A stretch of DNA of 20,673 bases from DAOUMU01 sp034409055 (lineage in GTDB: Bacteria > Chloroflexota > Anaerolineae > 4572-78 > J111). The DNA is taken from the NCBI GenBank assembly GCA_034409055.1, contig DAOUMU010000013.1:1-20673 (forward strand). The letters run 5' to 3'. A program made the translations under genes and the position numbers. The notes beneath the pieces are model-generated. The model did no database searches and had not been told where the DNA came from. It saw only the letters and a list, made by a program, of their open reading frames with translations. Shown here piece by piece: positions 1 to 7,569 of the stretch; position 1 is the first letter of the stretch; every line of letters begins with the position of its first letter.

Positions 1-2
1 TA

Positions 3-128
3 GCTGTGCAACATTTCTGGAACGAGCCAGGCCATCGTCTACCTCCGGTGAAAGATTTTCCGTCAATTTTTCATCAGGATTGGTTTGATGGCAAATCTGG
101 CAAGCAAAAACTGCAAAAGTATAGATAA
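3..128 (+). CDS. 3' end of an unidentified gene (partial, cut by window edge)
   Basis: A reading frame is open from the left edge and ends at TAA 126-128, giving 41 residues rich in aromatic and charged residues and ending in KQKLQKYR. The codons look ordinary and the frame ends just before a leader with strong Shine-Dalgarno sites, which suits the end of an upstream gene. I do not recognise the family. A competing reading exists on the minus strand: it is open from about 255 down to 1 and contains CQICH, a heme-binding-like motif, but has no convincing start codon or ribosome-binding site. The assignment is therefore weak. Confidence 0.3.
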   Translation, partial: AVQHFWNEPGHRLPPVKDFPSIFHQDWFDGKSGKQKLQKYR

Positions 129-140
129 TTGACCGACTAT

Positions 141-290
141 GATTAAGGAGGTGATGGCTGATAATAAAGTGAGAGAGAACCAGTTTAATGATTGCCAATT
201 CAAGTACAAGGGGGTGATAGTTGATTATATAAGTGTATTCAGACAAAACATCTGGCTAAATCTTTTATTCTGGAGGTGAGGTATAACTTT
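141..290 (+). promoter_or_regulatory. Leader of the first cytochrome gene with three purine-rich ribosome-binding-like sites
   Basis: Three sites resembling the anti-16S complement occur about 63 bases apart: AAGGAGGTGAT at 145-155, AAGGGGGTGAT at 208-218 and TGGAGGTGAGG at 271-281. The last is well placed for ATG 291 and sets that start. A 41-residue frame, ATG 154 to TGA 277-279, ends inside this last site and could be a leader peptide coupled to the cytochrome gene, but its own ribosome-binding site is only about 2 bases from the ATG. I see no convincing -35/-10 pair. Confidence 0.35.
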
Positions 291-2411
291 ATGAAAAAGT
301 TAATAGTGTTTATCAGTTTAATGGTAGTTCTAACGTTGGTGGCCGTTCTATACGTTGTTGGCCAACCTGGAACGACCGAGTTGGCCAGTGCCCAGGAGGG
401 TGTGGAGATTCCCTTCTTAGAGGAGTGGAGCGGTTCTGGCCACGCCGACGCAGCGGCCGAAGCCTTTGTCCACTGGGATGAGGACGATCCGGCCGAGGTT
501 CCCGATCGATGTGCCAAGTGGCACAGCACTCCCGGCTATCGGGACTTTCTGGGGGTCGATGGGACCGCAGTCGGCGTAGTGGACGGTCCGGCGGAAATTG
601 GCACGGTGATCACATGTGTGGCCTGCCACAATGAGGCGACCCTCACGATGGATAAGGTGGTCATGCCCTCGGGTGTCGAAATCACTGGTCTCGGCGATGA
701 ATCCCGTTGTATGCAGTGTCACCAGGGGCGTGCCTCGAAACTTTCGGTGGACGAAGCCATCACCGAGGCGAACTTAACCGACGTCGACACCGTCAGTCCA
801 GACCTTGGCTTTATCAACATCCACTACTTTGCTGCGGCGGCCACCAAGTACGGCACGGTGGCCAAAGGTGGTTACGAGTACGAAGGCAAGACCTACGACG
901 CCAATTTCGCCCACGTGGAGCAATTCGACACTTGTATGGAGTGCCACAATCCCCACACTTTGCAAGTCCGGGTGGAGGCCTGCAGCGCATGTCACACCGG
1001 GGTGAAGAGCACGGATGACCTGAAAGACGTCCGGATGCAAGGCTCTCTGGTAGATTACGACGGTGACGGTGACGTGGCCGAAGGCGTCTACTACGAACTG
1101 GTGGGTCTGCAAGAACTGCTCTACCAGGCCATCCAGGCCTACGCCACCGAAAAGGGCGAGACTGCCATCGTCTACGATCTGCATACTCATCCCTACTTCT
1201 TCATCGACACCAACGAAAATGGCGAGGCCGATGCAGACGAGGCTAACGGTGATAACGGCTACAATGCCTGGACACCGCGCCTGCTCAAGGCGGCTTACAA
1301 CTACCAGGTCTCGGTCAAGGATCCCGGTGCCTTTGCTCACGGCGGCAAGTATATCATCCAGCTTCTTTACGACTCTATCGAGGATTTGAACGCCGCCCTG
1401 TCCAAGCCGGTTGACCTGGAAAACACTAACCGGGTTGACGACGGTCACTTTGCCGGGTCCGAAGAGCCGTTCCGGCATTGGGATGAGGACGATCCGGCCG
1501 AGGTTCCCGGCAGTTGTAGCAAGTGCCACTCGGCCGCCGGCCTGCCCCTCTTCCTGAAGGATGGGGCCACTATCTCCCAGCCACCGGCTAACGGGTTCCA
1601 GTGCTCTACGTGCCATAACGATCTAAGCACGTTCTCCCGCTATGAAGTGGCCGAGGTGGAGTTCCCCAGCGGAGCTAAGGTAGACAGCGGCGACCCCAAT
1701 ACCAACCTCTGCATGAACTGTCACCAGGGCCGCACCTCTACGGTGACTGTCAACGAGGCCATCGAAGGGTTGGACGACGATGCTGTATCCGAAGACCTGG
1801 GCTTTCTGAACATTCACTACTTTGCCGCCGGCGCAACTCGTTTTGGCACGGAAGTCAAGGGCGCCTACGAGTATGACGGCAAGGAATACATAGGGCTGTT
1901 CGCACACGTGCCGGGCTTCGGCAACTGCACAGACTGCCATACCGCCCATGGCCTCGACGTAAAAGTGGAGGAGTGTGGAGCTTGTCACACGGGTGTGGCC
2001 AGCGAAGAGGATCTCCATACCATTCGTATGACCAAGACGGACTTTGATGGAGACGGTGACACCGAGGAAGGTATCGCCGGTGAAATCGAAACGATGCGTG
2101 AGGCCCTCTATGCGGCCATTCAGGACTATGCTGCCGGCCAAACCGGAACCGCCGATATCGTCTATGAGTCACATAGTCACCCCTATTTCTTTATCGACAC
2201 CAACGGTAACGGTGAGCCTGATCCCGACGAGGCCACCTCCTCCAACAGGTATAACACCTGGACTCCGCGCCTGCTCCGGGCTGCCTACAACTACCAGTAC
2301 TCCACGAAGGACCCCGGCGCTTTTGCTCACAACGGCCAGTACATCATCCAGGTCCTGTACGACTCTCTGGAGGACATCGGTCAAGATGTGGGCGATATGA
2401 CCCGACCCTGA
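291..2411 (+). CDS. Secreted multiheme cytochrome c, two homologous pentaheme halves with EF-hand-like loops
   Basis: A 706-residue protein exported for heme attachment, probably an extracytoplasmic electron carrier or redox enzyme. The start at ATG 291 is chosen over GTG 276 because GGAGGTGAG lies 10 bases upstream. Residues 2-24 form a hydrophobic signal segment with a possible cleavage after ASA (about residue 34). CxxCH motifs are at 109, 140, 215 and 231 in the first half and at 409, 438, 474, 546 and 562 in the second, nine in all. A tenth position, residues 74-78, reads CAKWH and lacks the second cysteine. Both halves end with a TPRLL(K/R)AAYNYQ...KDPGAFAH block. Acidic loops fitting DxNxNGxxDxxE are at 306-317 and 636-647, and DxDGDGD loops at about 255 and 584. 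There is no C-terminal anchor. It is followed by a terminator, so it is probably transcribed apart from the Rieske gene. The exact family is not recognised and the substrate is unknown. Confidence 0.88.
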   Translation: MKKLIVFISLMVVLTLVAVLYVVGQPGTTELASAQEGVEIPFLEEWSGSGHADAAAEAFVHWDEDDPAEVPDRCAKWHSTPGYRDFLGVDGTAVGVVDGPAEIGTVITCVACHNEATLTMDKVVMPSGVEITGLGDESRCMQCHQGRASKLSVDEAITEANLTDVDTVSPDLGFINIHYFAAAATKYGTVAKGGYEYEGKTYDANFAHVEQFDTCMECHNPHTLQVRVEACSACHTGVKSTDDLKDVRMQGSLVDYDGDGDVAEGVYYELVGLQELLYQAIQAYATEKGETAIVYDLHTHPYFFIDTNENGEADADEANGDNGYNAWTPRLLKAAYNYQVSVKDPGAFAHGGKYIIQLLYDSIEDLNAALSKPVDLENTNRVDDGHFAGSEEPFRHWDEDDPAEVPGSCSKCHSAAGLPLFLKDGATISQPPANGFQCSTCHNDLSTFSRYEVAEVEFPSGAKVDSGDPNTNLCMNCHQGRTSTVTVNEAIEGLDDDAVSEDLGFLNIHYFAAGATRFGTEVKGAYEYDGKEYIGLFAHVPGFGNCTDCHTAHGLDVKVEECGACHTGVASEEDLHTIRMTKTDFDGDGDTEEGIAGEIETMREALYAAIQDYAAGQTGTADIVYESHSHPYFFIDTNGNGEPDPDEATSSNRYNTWTPRLLRAAYNYQYSTKDPGAFAHNGQYIIQVLYDSLEDIGQDVGDMTRP

Positions 2412-2443
2412 TAGGGTATCCTGACTCTTTGTCAGACGTGCTC

Positions 2444-2484
2444 AAGACCGGGCACGAGCAGTACAGTGCCCGGTCTTTCTTTCT
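2444..2484 (+). terminator. Rho-independent terminator after the first cytochrome gene
   Basis: A perfect 12-base inverted repeat, AAGACCGGGCAC (2444-2455) and GTGCCCGGTCTT (2466-2477), encloses a 10-base loop and is followed by the T-rich run TCTTTCT. It starts 32 bases after the stop codon and ends before the Rieske gene, so it should separate the two transcription units. Confidence 0.8.
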
Positions 2485-2511
2485 CATATGGCTTTAAGGA
2501 AGGAACGGTAG

Positions 2512-2991
2512 ATGGCAGAAAAACATCAGTCTGATGGCAACTCCAGCAACCAGGGGCAGGCCATGAGTCGCCGCCAATTGATCACCTATCTACTTGGATT
2601 CTCCGTTGTGGCCACGCTAGGGGGCGTGCTCACTCCCATTATTGGCTACTTGTGGCCACCCAGCCGGGCGTCGGGGGGGGGAAGTGGCCGGGTGCAGGTG
2701 GGTACAACCGCTGACTTCCCCGCCGGTCAGGGTAAGGTTGTGCCGGTCAACGACAAGCCGGTCATCGTGGTCAACACCGCCCAGGGAGGGGTCAAAGCCT
2801 TCTCGGCTATCTGTACCCACCTGGGTTGCATTGTAGAGTGGGACCAGGGCCGGCAATTTATTCTCTGCCCCTGCCACGATGGACGTTTCAATCCTGTCAA
2901 TGGGGCGATCATCTCCGGCCCGCCACCTGCTCCCCTACCTGAGCTCGCCCTGACGGTGGAAGGTGACGCTATTTACGTCAGCGAAGGCTAA
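2512..2991 (+). CDS. qcrA: Rieske 2Fe-2S protein of a cytochrome bc/b6f-type complex
   Basis: This 159-residue protein carries the Rieske cluster that takes one electron from quinol at the Qo site of a bc-type complex on the outer face of the cytoplasmic membrane. The cluster ligands are visible in CTHLGC (101-106) and CPCHDG (119-124), and the two extra cysteines can form the usual disulfide. Residues 19-47 form an uncleaved membrane anchor preceded by SRRQL, which resembles a Tat signal, the usual export route for Rieske proteins. A Gly-rich flexible hinge follows (about 54-58). The ATG at 2512 has GGAAGGAA upstream. The cytochrome b gene follows after a palindromic repeat. The length and motif spacing are normal for b6f/QcrA-type Rieske proteins. 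Confidence 0.93.
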   Translation: MAEKHQSDGNSSNQGQAMSRRQLITYLLGFSVVATLGGVLTPIIGYLWPPSRASGGGSGRVQVGTTADFPAGQGKVVPVNDKPVIVVNTAQGGVKAFSAICTHLGCIVEWDQGRQFILCPCHDGRFNPVNGAIISGPPPAPLPELALTVEGDAIYVSEG

Positions 2992-2999
2992 TAAATAAT

Positions 3000-3094
3000 G
3001 CGTAAAACGTGAAACCTGTTTGTAGGACAAGTTGCTAACTTGTCGATGGTGCTATAGGCAAGTTAGCAACTTGCCCTACATACACGTTTTACGC
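3000..3094. repeat. Long two-step palindrome between the Rieske and cytochrome b genes
   Basis: The outer arms GCGTAAAACGTG (3000-3011) and CACGTTTTACGC (3083-3094) match perfectly. The inner arms 3021-3044 and 3057-3080 are 24 bases long with two mismatches around a 12-base loop. There is no T run, so it is unlike a simple terminator. The same sequence words recur at 8389-8431, 8527-8536 and 18726-18740, which suggests a dispersed palindromic element. A 391-residue open frame starting at 3032 runs through this repeat into cytochrome b, but the extra N-terminal part is repeat sequence. Confidence 0.8.
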
Positions 3095-3133
3095 GTCATC
3101 CGTTACGTTGTAGTGACCAGGAGGAAGCGCACG

Positions 3134-4207
3134 ATGCAAACTCAAAAATCGGTTGTTTGGCGTACCTGGGATTGGCTGGACGAGCGCTACCAGTTGACCC
3201 CCTTGATAGGGGCCTTGCTTCACGTGGAGATTCCTCGCTCGGTTCGAACCTATTACCTGGGAGGGATTACCCTTTTCTTCTTTATCGTCCAGGCAATTAC
3301 CGGCATTTTGCTCGCAATCTACTACCAGCCTACTCCCGAGGCGGCCTACGATAGTATCCTGTTCATTATGAACCAGGTGAACTTCGGCTGGCTCATCCGT
3401 AGCGTTCACGCCTGGAGCGCCAACTTGATGGTTCTTTTTTGCGTGCTCCATCTGTGGCGTGTCTTCTTTCAAGGGGCATACAAAGCTCCGCGTGAGATAA
3501 CCTGGGGGGTGGGCGTCTTCTTGTTGGCGGTGACTTTGGGCTTCGGCTTTACCGGCTACTTGCTGCCCTGGGATCAACGCGCCTTCTGGGCCACCACCGT
3601 CGGCAGTGAGATCGCCGGGGCGGTGCCATTGATCGGGCAACAGGCGCTCATCTTTCTGCGGGGTGGGGCCGAGGTGACGGCCCGTACGCTGAGCCGCTTC
3701 TACGGGGTGCACGTGTTGGTGCTGCCGGTCAGTCTACTGGCTTTGCTGGCAGTCCACCTGACGCTGGTTCACCAGCAGGGCTTGGCTGATCCGACCGGGG
3801 AAGCCCCCACTTCGGCGTCGAAGCCGGGCCAAGAAAAGAAAAAATTGTTGCCCTTCTTTCCCAACTATATCCTGGATGAATTCATTGCCTGGTACTTGAT
3901 GCTGGCTGTCCTCATTATCCTGGCCTCTCTCTTCCCGGCCGGGCTGGAGGAGCCGGCCAACCCGTTACACACCCCGGAACATGCTAAACCCGAGTGGTAT
4001 TTCCTCTTTCTTTACCAGGGGCTCAAGCTTGTGCCACGCATTGTAGGGGTAACGGCCCCCCTCGTCGGCGGTTTGCTGCTATTGCTGTTGCCCCTCCTTG
4101 ACCGTAACCCGTATCCAACTCCGTATAAGCGACCAGTGTCCATCGGTATTGGGGCTATCACGCTCATCGCCGTCGTTGCCCTGACCATCTGGGGCTGGCT
4201 GAGTTAG
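3134..4207 (+). CDS. qcrB: Cytochrome b (b6/subunit IV fused) of a bc-type quinol oxidoreductase
   Basis: This 357-residue membrane protein holds the two b hemes and the quinone sites. The heme ligands are H92/H106 and H193/H208. The second pair is 15 apart, the spacing known for b6f-type proteins rather than bc1. KPEWYF at 285-290 is the Qo PEW motif, and GYLLPWDQRAFW at 141-152 is also conserved. The protein continues into a subunit IV-like region with its last helices at about 303-321 and 336-354, so it is a single-chain version. At the place where b6f proteins have YCLGG (cysteine binding heme c_n) this protein has YYLGG (40-44), so a covalent heme there is unlikely. The ATG at 3134 is preceded by AGGAGG (3119-3124). 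The next gene, a 14-heme cytochrome, starts 23 bases downstream. Confidence 0.93.
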   Translation: MQTQKSVVWRTWDWLDERYQLTPLIGALLHVEIPRSVRTYYLGGITLFFFIVQAITGILLAIYYQPTPEAAYDSILFIMNQVNFGWLIRSVHAWSANLMVLFCVLHLWRVFFQGAYKAPREITWGVGVFLLAVTLGFGFTGYLLPWDQRAFWATTVGSEIAGAVPLIGQQALIFLRGGAEVTARTLSRFYGVHVLVLPVSLLALLAVHLTLVHQQGLADPTGEAPTSASKPGQEKKKLLPFFPNYILDEFIAWYLMLAVLIILASLFPAGLEEPANPLHTPEHAKPEWYFLFLYQGLKLVPRIVGVTAPLVGGLLLLLLPLLDRNPYPTPYKRPVSIGIGAITLIAVVALTIWGWLS

Positions 4208-4230
4208 CTTGCAGAGGGAGGCTTAGAGCT

Positions 4231-6006
4231 ATGAACCAACCCATTGTTCGCCACCTGGGATTTGCATTCGTTGCTTTCATCGTCCTATTACTTATCCCAA
4301 CCCTCATCACTGCCCAGGATTTTCCGCCCATTCCTCACTCGCTAGAGGGGCGCGACGATTGCCTGCTCTGTCACGAGACAGGGATTGCCGGGGCCACACA
4401 GATTCCCGACGACCATGCCGGCCGGACCAGCGACATCTGCCAGGCCTGTCACCAGCCGGCCACCGACGAAGCTATGCCAGCTTCCGAGTCACCCACGCCA
4501 GAGGTAACTCCGACGGTAGGCGGCCCGTTGCCGGTTCCCCACTCCCTGGCTGACCGCGAAAATTGCCTGGAGTGCCACACCTCATCTGAAGCTGCCCCGG
4601 TCACCGAAGAAGGGGGCGTACCGGTCATCCCGCATCCCCTGATCGGACGCGAGAATTGCCTGGCCTGTCACCAGGAGGGGGTCGGCGGTGCCCCCCCGAT
4701 TCCTGACGATCATACCGGCCGGACCAATGACATCTGCCAGGCCTGCCATGAACCCGGCCAGATTCCGGCCCCACCCACCCCCACTGCTCCGGCTGAACCG
4801 CTTCCAACCCCCATCGTTTACCCCCGGGCTGAGGGAGTCGATACTTGCCTCGAGTGCCACTTGACGCTGGAGGGTAAACACGCCGATATCACCGTTCGGT
4901 GGCAGCGTAGCATCCACGCCGAGCGTAATGTGATCTGTGCTGACTGTCACGGCGGTGACCCCTCAGCCAGTACCGTGGACGAGGCCATGTCTCCCGAGGC
5001 CGGTTATATTGGCGCCCCGGCCAAGGCCGACATCCCGGCGCTGTGTGCCAGTTGTCACTCCGACGTGGCCCAAATGCGCCAGTACGATCTGCCCACCGAC
5101 CAGTATGCCAAGTATAAAGAGAGCATCCACGGTCTTCGCCTGGCCGAGGGTGATTCCAATGTGGCCACCTGCTTCGATTGCCACGGAGGACACCAGGTCC
5201 TCAAAGCCAACGATCCCGCCTCCAGCGTCTATCCGGCCGCTGTACCTGGTATGTGCGCCGGTTGTCACGCCGACGCGGAACTGATGGCCCCCTACGACAT
5301 TCCTATTAACCAGTTTGATCTCTACCGGCAGAGTGTGCACGGTCATGCCCTGCTTGACAACCAGGATTTTCGGGCCCCCAACTGTGCCACGTGTCACGGT
5401 ACTCACGGCGCTGCCCCGCCCGGATTCGAAGAAGTGGCCAATGTCTGCGGTAGTTGCCACACCGCAACGCAAGGCCATTATCTGAAGAGCCCCCATGCCA
5501 GTGCCGGCGATGGCGGACCCAAGTGTGTCACCTGCCATGGGCGCTATGATGTAAGCAAGCCGAGCGAGGCCCTTTACCTGGGGGCAGAACCCCGGCATTG
5601 TGGCGCATGCCACGTTCCCGATAGTGAACCTGGCCAGGTGGCCCAATCTCTTTACGATACGATCACCGCGGCTGCCCAGGCCTACGATGAAGCTGAGGCC
5701 GCCATCCAGGTCGCCCAAGGGGTGGGTATGCTGGTCGCTCCCATGGAAGGACGACTGCGTGAGGCCAACACCGACCTGATTACCGCTCGCGCTGTTCAAC
5801 ACACCCTTGACCTTGATGCGGTGCGTGAGCAGGCTGATAATGCCCTGGCCACCGCCGAGGAGGTGAGGACCAGCGCAGATGAGGCCGTTGCCGAAAGTAT
5901 TTTCCGTCGCCAGGCTATGGTCATCGCGGTGGCAGCCATTGGCCTGACTATTGTGGCCCTCTATCTGCTCAAGCGGGAACTTGACCGCCAATTGGAGGCC
6001 GACTGA
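4231..6006 (+). CDS. Membrane-anchored 14-heme cytochrome c, putative electron acceptor of the bc-type complex
   Basis: A 591-residue protein with a signal peptide (residues 1-28), 14 CxxCH motifs (at 44, 70, 112, 143, 169, 206, 236, 272, 314, 342, 385, 406, 432 and 457), a helical region (about 468-555) and one C-terminal membrane helix (about 561-580) with a short basic tail. Residues 34-174 are built from repeats of the form PHxLxxRxxCLxCH...DHxGRTxDxCQxCH, joined by Pro/Thr-rich linkers. The same module appears in the cytochrome at 16575. Residues 200-461 resemble multiheme c3/OTR-like electron-transfer domains. The gene follows cytochrome b in the same orientation, with GAGGGAGG upstream of ATG 4231. 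No cytochrome c1 or f gene is present, so this protein probably takes that role. This role is an inference. Confidence 0.88.
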   Translation: MNQPIVRHLGFAFVAFIVLLLIPTLITAQDFPPIPHSLEGRDDCLLCHETGIAGATQIPDDHAGRTSDICQACHQPATDEAMPASESPTPEVTPTVGGPLPVPHSLADRENCLECHTSSEAAPVTEEGGVPVIPHPLIGRENCLACHQEGVGGAPPIPDDHTGRTNDICQACHEPGQIPAPPTPTAPAEPLPTPIVYPRAEGVDTCLECHLTLEGKHADITVRWQRSIHAERNVICADCHGGDPSASTVDEAMSPEAGYIGAPAKADIPALCASCHSDVAQMRQYDLPTDQYAKYKESIHGLRLAEGDSNVATCFDCHGGHQVLKANDPASSVYPAAVPGMCAGCHADAELMAPYDIPINQFDLYRQSVHGHALLDNQDFRAPNCATCHGTHGAAPPGFEEVANVCGSCHTATQGHYLKSPHASAGDGGPKCVTCHGRYDVSKPSEALYLGAEPRHCGACHVPDSEPGQVAQSLYDTITAAAQAYDEAEAAIQVAQGVGMLVAPMEGRLREANTDLITARAVQHTLDLDAVREQADNALATAEEVRTSADEAVAESIFRRQAMVIAVAAIGLTIVALYLLKRELDRQLEAD

Positions 6007-6063
6007 CTCAGCCTCTAAAAAATTGTAAAATACCGATCATGTAATTATTTGTCGTGGATCACG

Positions 6064-7569
6064 ATGAGCTGGACCGAATTCTTTACCATCCGTCTGCCAC
6101 ACATATATTTTGTCTACGGCCTGGCCTTTTTTGTGCTGGGCGTGGCCGTGGCCCTGGAAATTGGCCGAGCCGAACCAAGCCGTTTCAACCGGATGATGTG
6201 GCCGCTGGCCTTTTTTGGCCTGGTGCATGGCAGTCACGAATGGGTAGAGATGTTCATGATCGTTGGCCGGCAGACCTACGGTTTCCAACCTTCAGTCGGG
6301 TTTGAGATTTTTCGCCTGGTTCTGCTAGCCGTATCTTTTGCCGCCCTGATTGTGTTTGGGGTGCAAGTGCTCTGGCCGTCCAAACGTCCCCCCCAGGCTG
6401 GCTTGTGGGGAGGCCTGGGGATGCTGTTGTTGTGTGGTTTGGGTGTCGTGTGGCTGGGCCGGTGGCTAATCTGGCCAGAACCTGGCTGGTTTGCCGCGGC
6501 CGATGCCCTGGTCCGTTATAGCCTGGCCATTCCTGGGGCTGTACTGACGGCCTGGGCGCTACTGGCCCAACGGCCGGCCTTGCTGCGCTTGAATCGACTC
6601 ACTTTTGCCAATGACTTGGTCTGGGCCGCGTTGGGTTTCCTGCTGTACGGTGTAATTGGCCAAATCTTTATCAACACCAGTCCGCTTTTTCCCTCCAACG
6701 TGGTTAATGCCGAGGCTTTTCAACATTGGTTCGGCATTCCTGTGCAGCTTTTCCGGGCAGCGATGGCCAGTATCATCGCTATCTTTATCATCCGCGCCTT
6801 ACGCACTTTTGAATTTAATCGTCAACAGGTCCTGGCGGCGGCTCGGCGGCGGGTGGAGGAAGAAATTTCTCGCCGCGATGCCCTGCGCCAGGAGTTTCTA
6901 CACCGCATTGTCGAGACTCAGGAAGAGGAGCGTACCCGCATTGCCCGCGAATTACACGACGAAATGGGACAGGTACTAACCGGGCTGGCTATTGGGTTAC
7001 GCGGGGTACAAACGTCAATCGACAATCCAAACCTGCTTTCGCAGCAACTCAGCCAATTGGAAGAGATGGCCGTCCAGGCCCTGAGCAATATGCGCCACCT
7101 GGTCAATGAGTTGCGGCCGGCCTTGTTAGATGATATGGGGTTGCCAGCAGCCTTGCGTCAATATGTTGATAATTTTACCAACTTGACCGGTGTCCAGGCC
7201 AGGCTAGCCATTTGCCAAGATCACAGTCGCTTACCGGGCGAGATCGAAACGGTCCTTTTTCGTATTACTCAGGAAGCCTTAACCAATATTGCCCGCCATG
7301 CCCAGGCCAAACGGGCATGGATAGACCTGCAGTGCGACGACAGTCACGCCATTTTGCAGATCAAGGACGATGGTCTTGGCTTTGACCCGGTCGTAACCCT
7401 TGAGGCAGACAAACGTAATGGTTGGGGCCTGATCGGGATTCAGGAGCGGGTAAAATTGGTTTCTGGAGATATGCAACTCCAATCTGAATCCGGTAAAGGG
7501 ACGACCTTGACCGTTAAGGTCCCCCTTCAAAATGGGAGGAAGGCATCATGGCCTCCGTCATCAAACTGA
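6064..7569 (+). CDS. Membrane sensor histidine kinase, HisKA_3 (NarX/DesK-like) type
   Basis: A 501-residue kinase partner of the overlapping response regulator. The N-terminal 245 residues contain about seven hydrophobic segments with no recognised extracellular sensor domain, and include the motif HGSHEW (55-60) in a membrane-proximal segment. A coiled-coil linker (about 250-290) leads to the phosphoacceptor in RELHDEMGQ, His298. The ATP-binding domain has an N-box around ITQEALTNIARHAQA (401-415), DDGLGF (435-440), GWGLIGIQER (453-462) and GKGTTLTV (477-484). ATG 6064 is preferred over the in-frame TTG 6049, but neither has a strong ribosome-binding site. The signal is unknown. Its place between two cytochrome clusters suggests redox, quinone or heme sensing, which is inference. 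Confidence 0.88.
   Translation: MSWTEFFTIRLPHIYFVYGLAFFVLGVAVALEIGRAEPSRFNRMMWPLAFFGLVHGSHEWVEMFMIVGRQTYGFQPSVGFEIFRLVLLAVSFAALIVFGVQVLWPSKRPPQAGLWGGLGMLLLCGLGVVWLGRWLIWPEPGWFAAADALVRYSLAIPGAVLTAWALLAQRPALLRLNRLTFANDLVWAALGFLLYGVIGQIFINTSPLFPSNVVNAEAFQHWFGIPVQLFRAAMASIIAIFIIRALRTFEFNRQQVLAAARRRVEEEISRRDALRQEFLHRIVETQEEERTRIARELHDEMGQVLTGLAIGLRGVQTSIDNPNLLSQQLSQLEEMAVQALSNMRHLVNELRPALLDDMGLPAALRQYVDNFTNLTGVQARLAICQDHSRLPGEIETVLFRITQEALTNIARHAQAKRAWIDLQCDDSHAILQIKDDGLGFDPVVTLEADKRNGWGLIGIQERVKLVSGDMQLQSESGKGTTLTVKVPLQNGRKASWPPSSN

Noticed and set aside
774..1616. 280-residue minus-strand open frame
   Set aside because: It lies wholly antisense to the multiheme cytochrome, whose heme motifs and duplicated halves are unmistakable. 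The antisense protein has no recognisable domain.
3032..3133. N-terminal extension of cytochrome b
   Set aside because: The extra 34 residues are translated from the palindromic repeat. ATG 3134 has AGGAGG and begins at a normal cytochrome b N-terminus.
4963..5991. 342-residue minus-strand open frame
   Set aside because: It is antisense to the 14-heme cytochrome. Its content is explained by the codon bias of that gene, and it has no ribosome-binding site or family resemblance.
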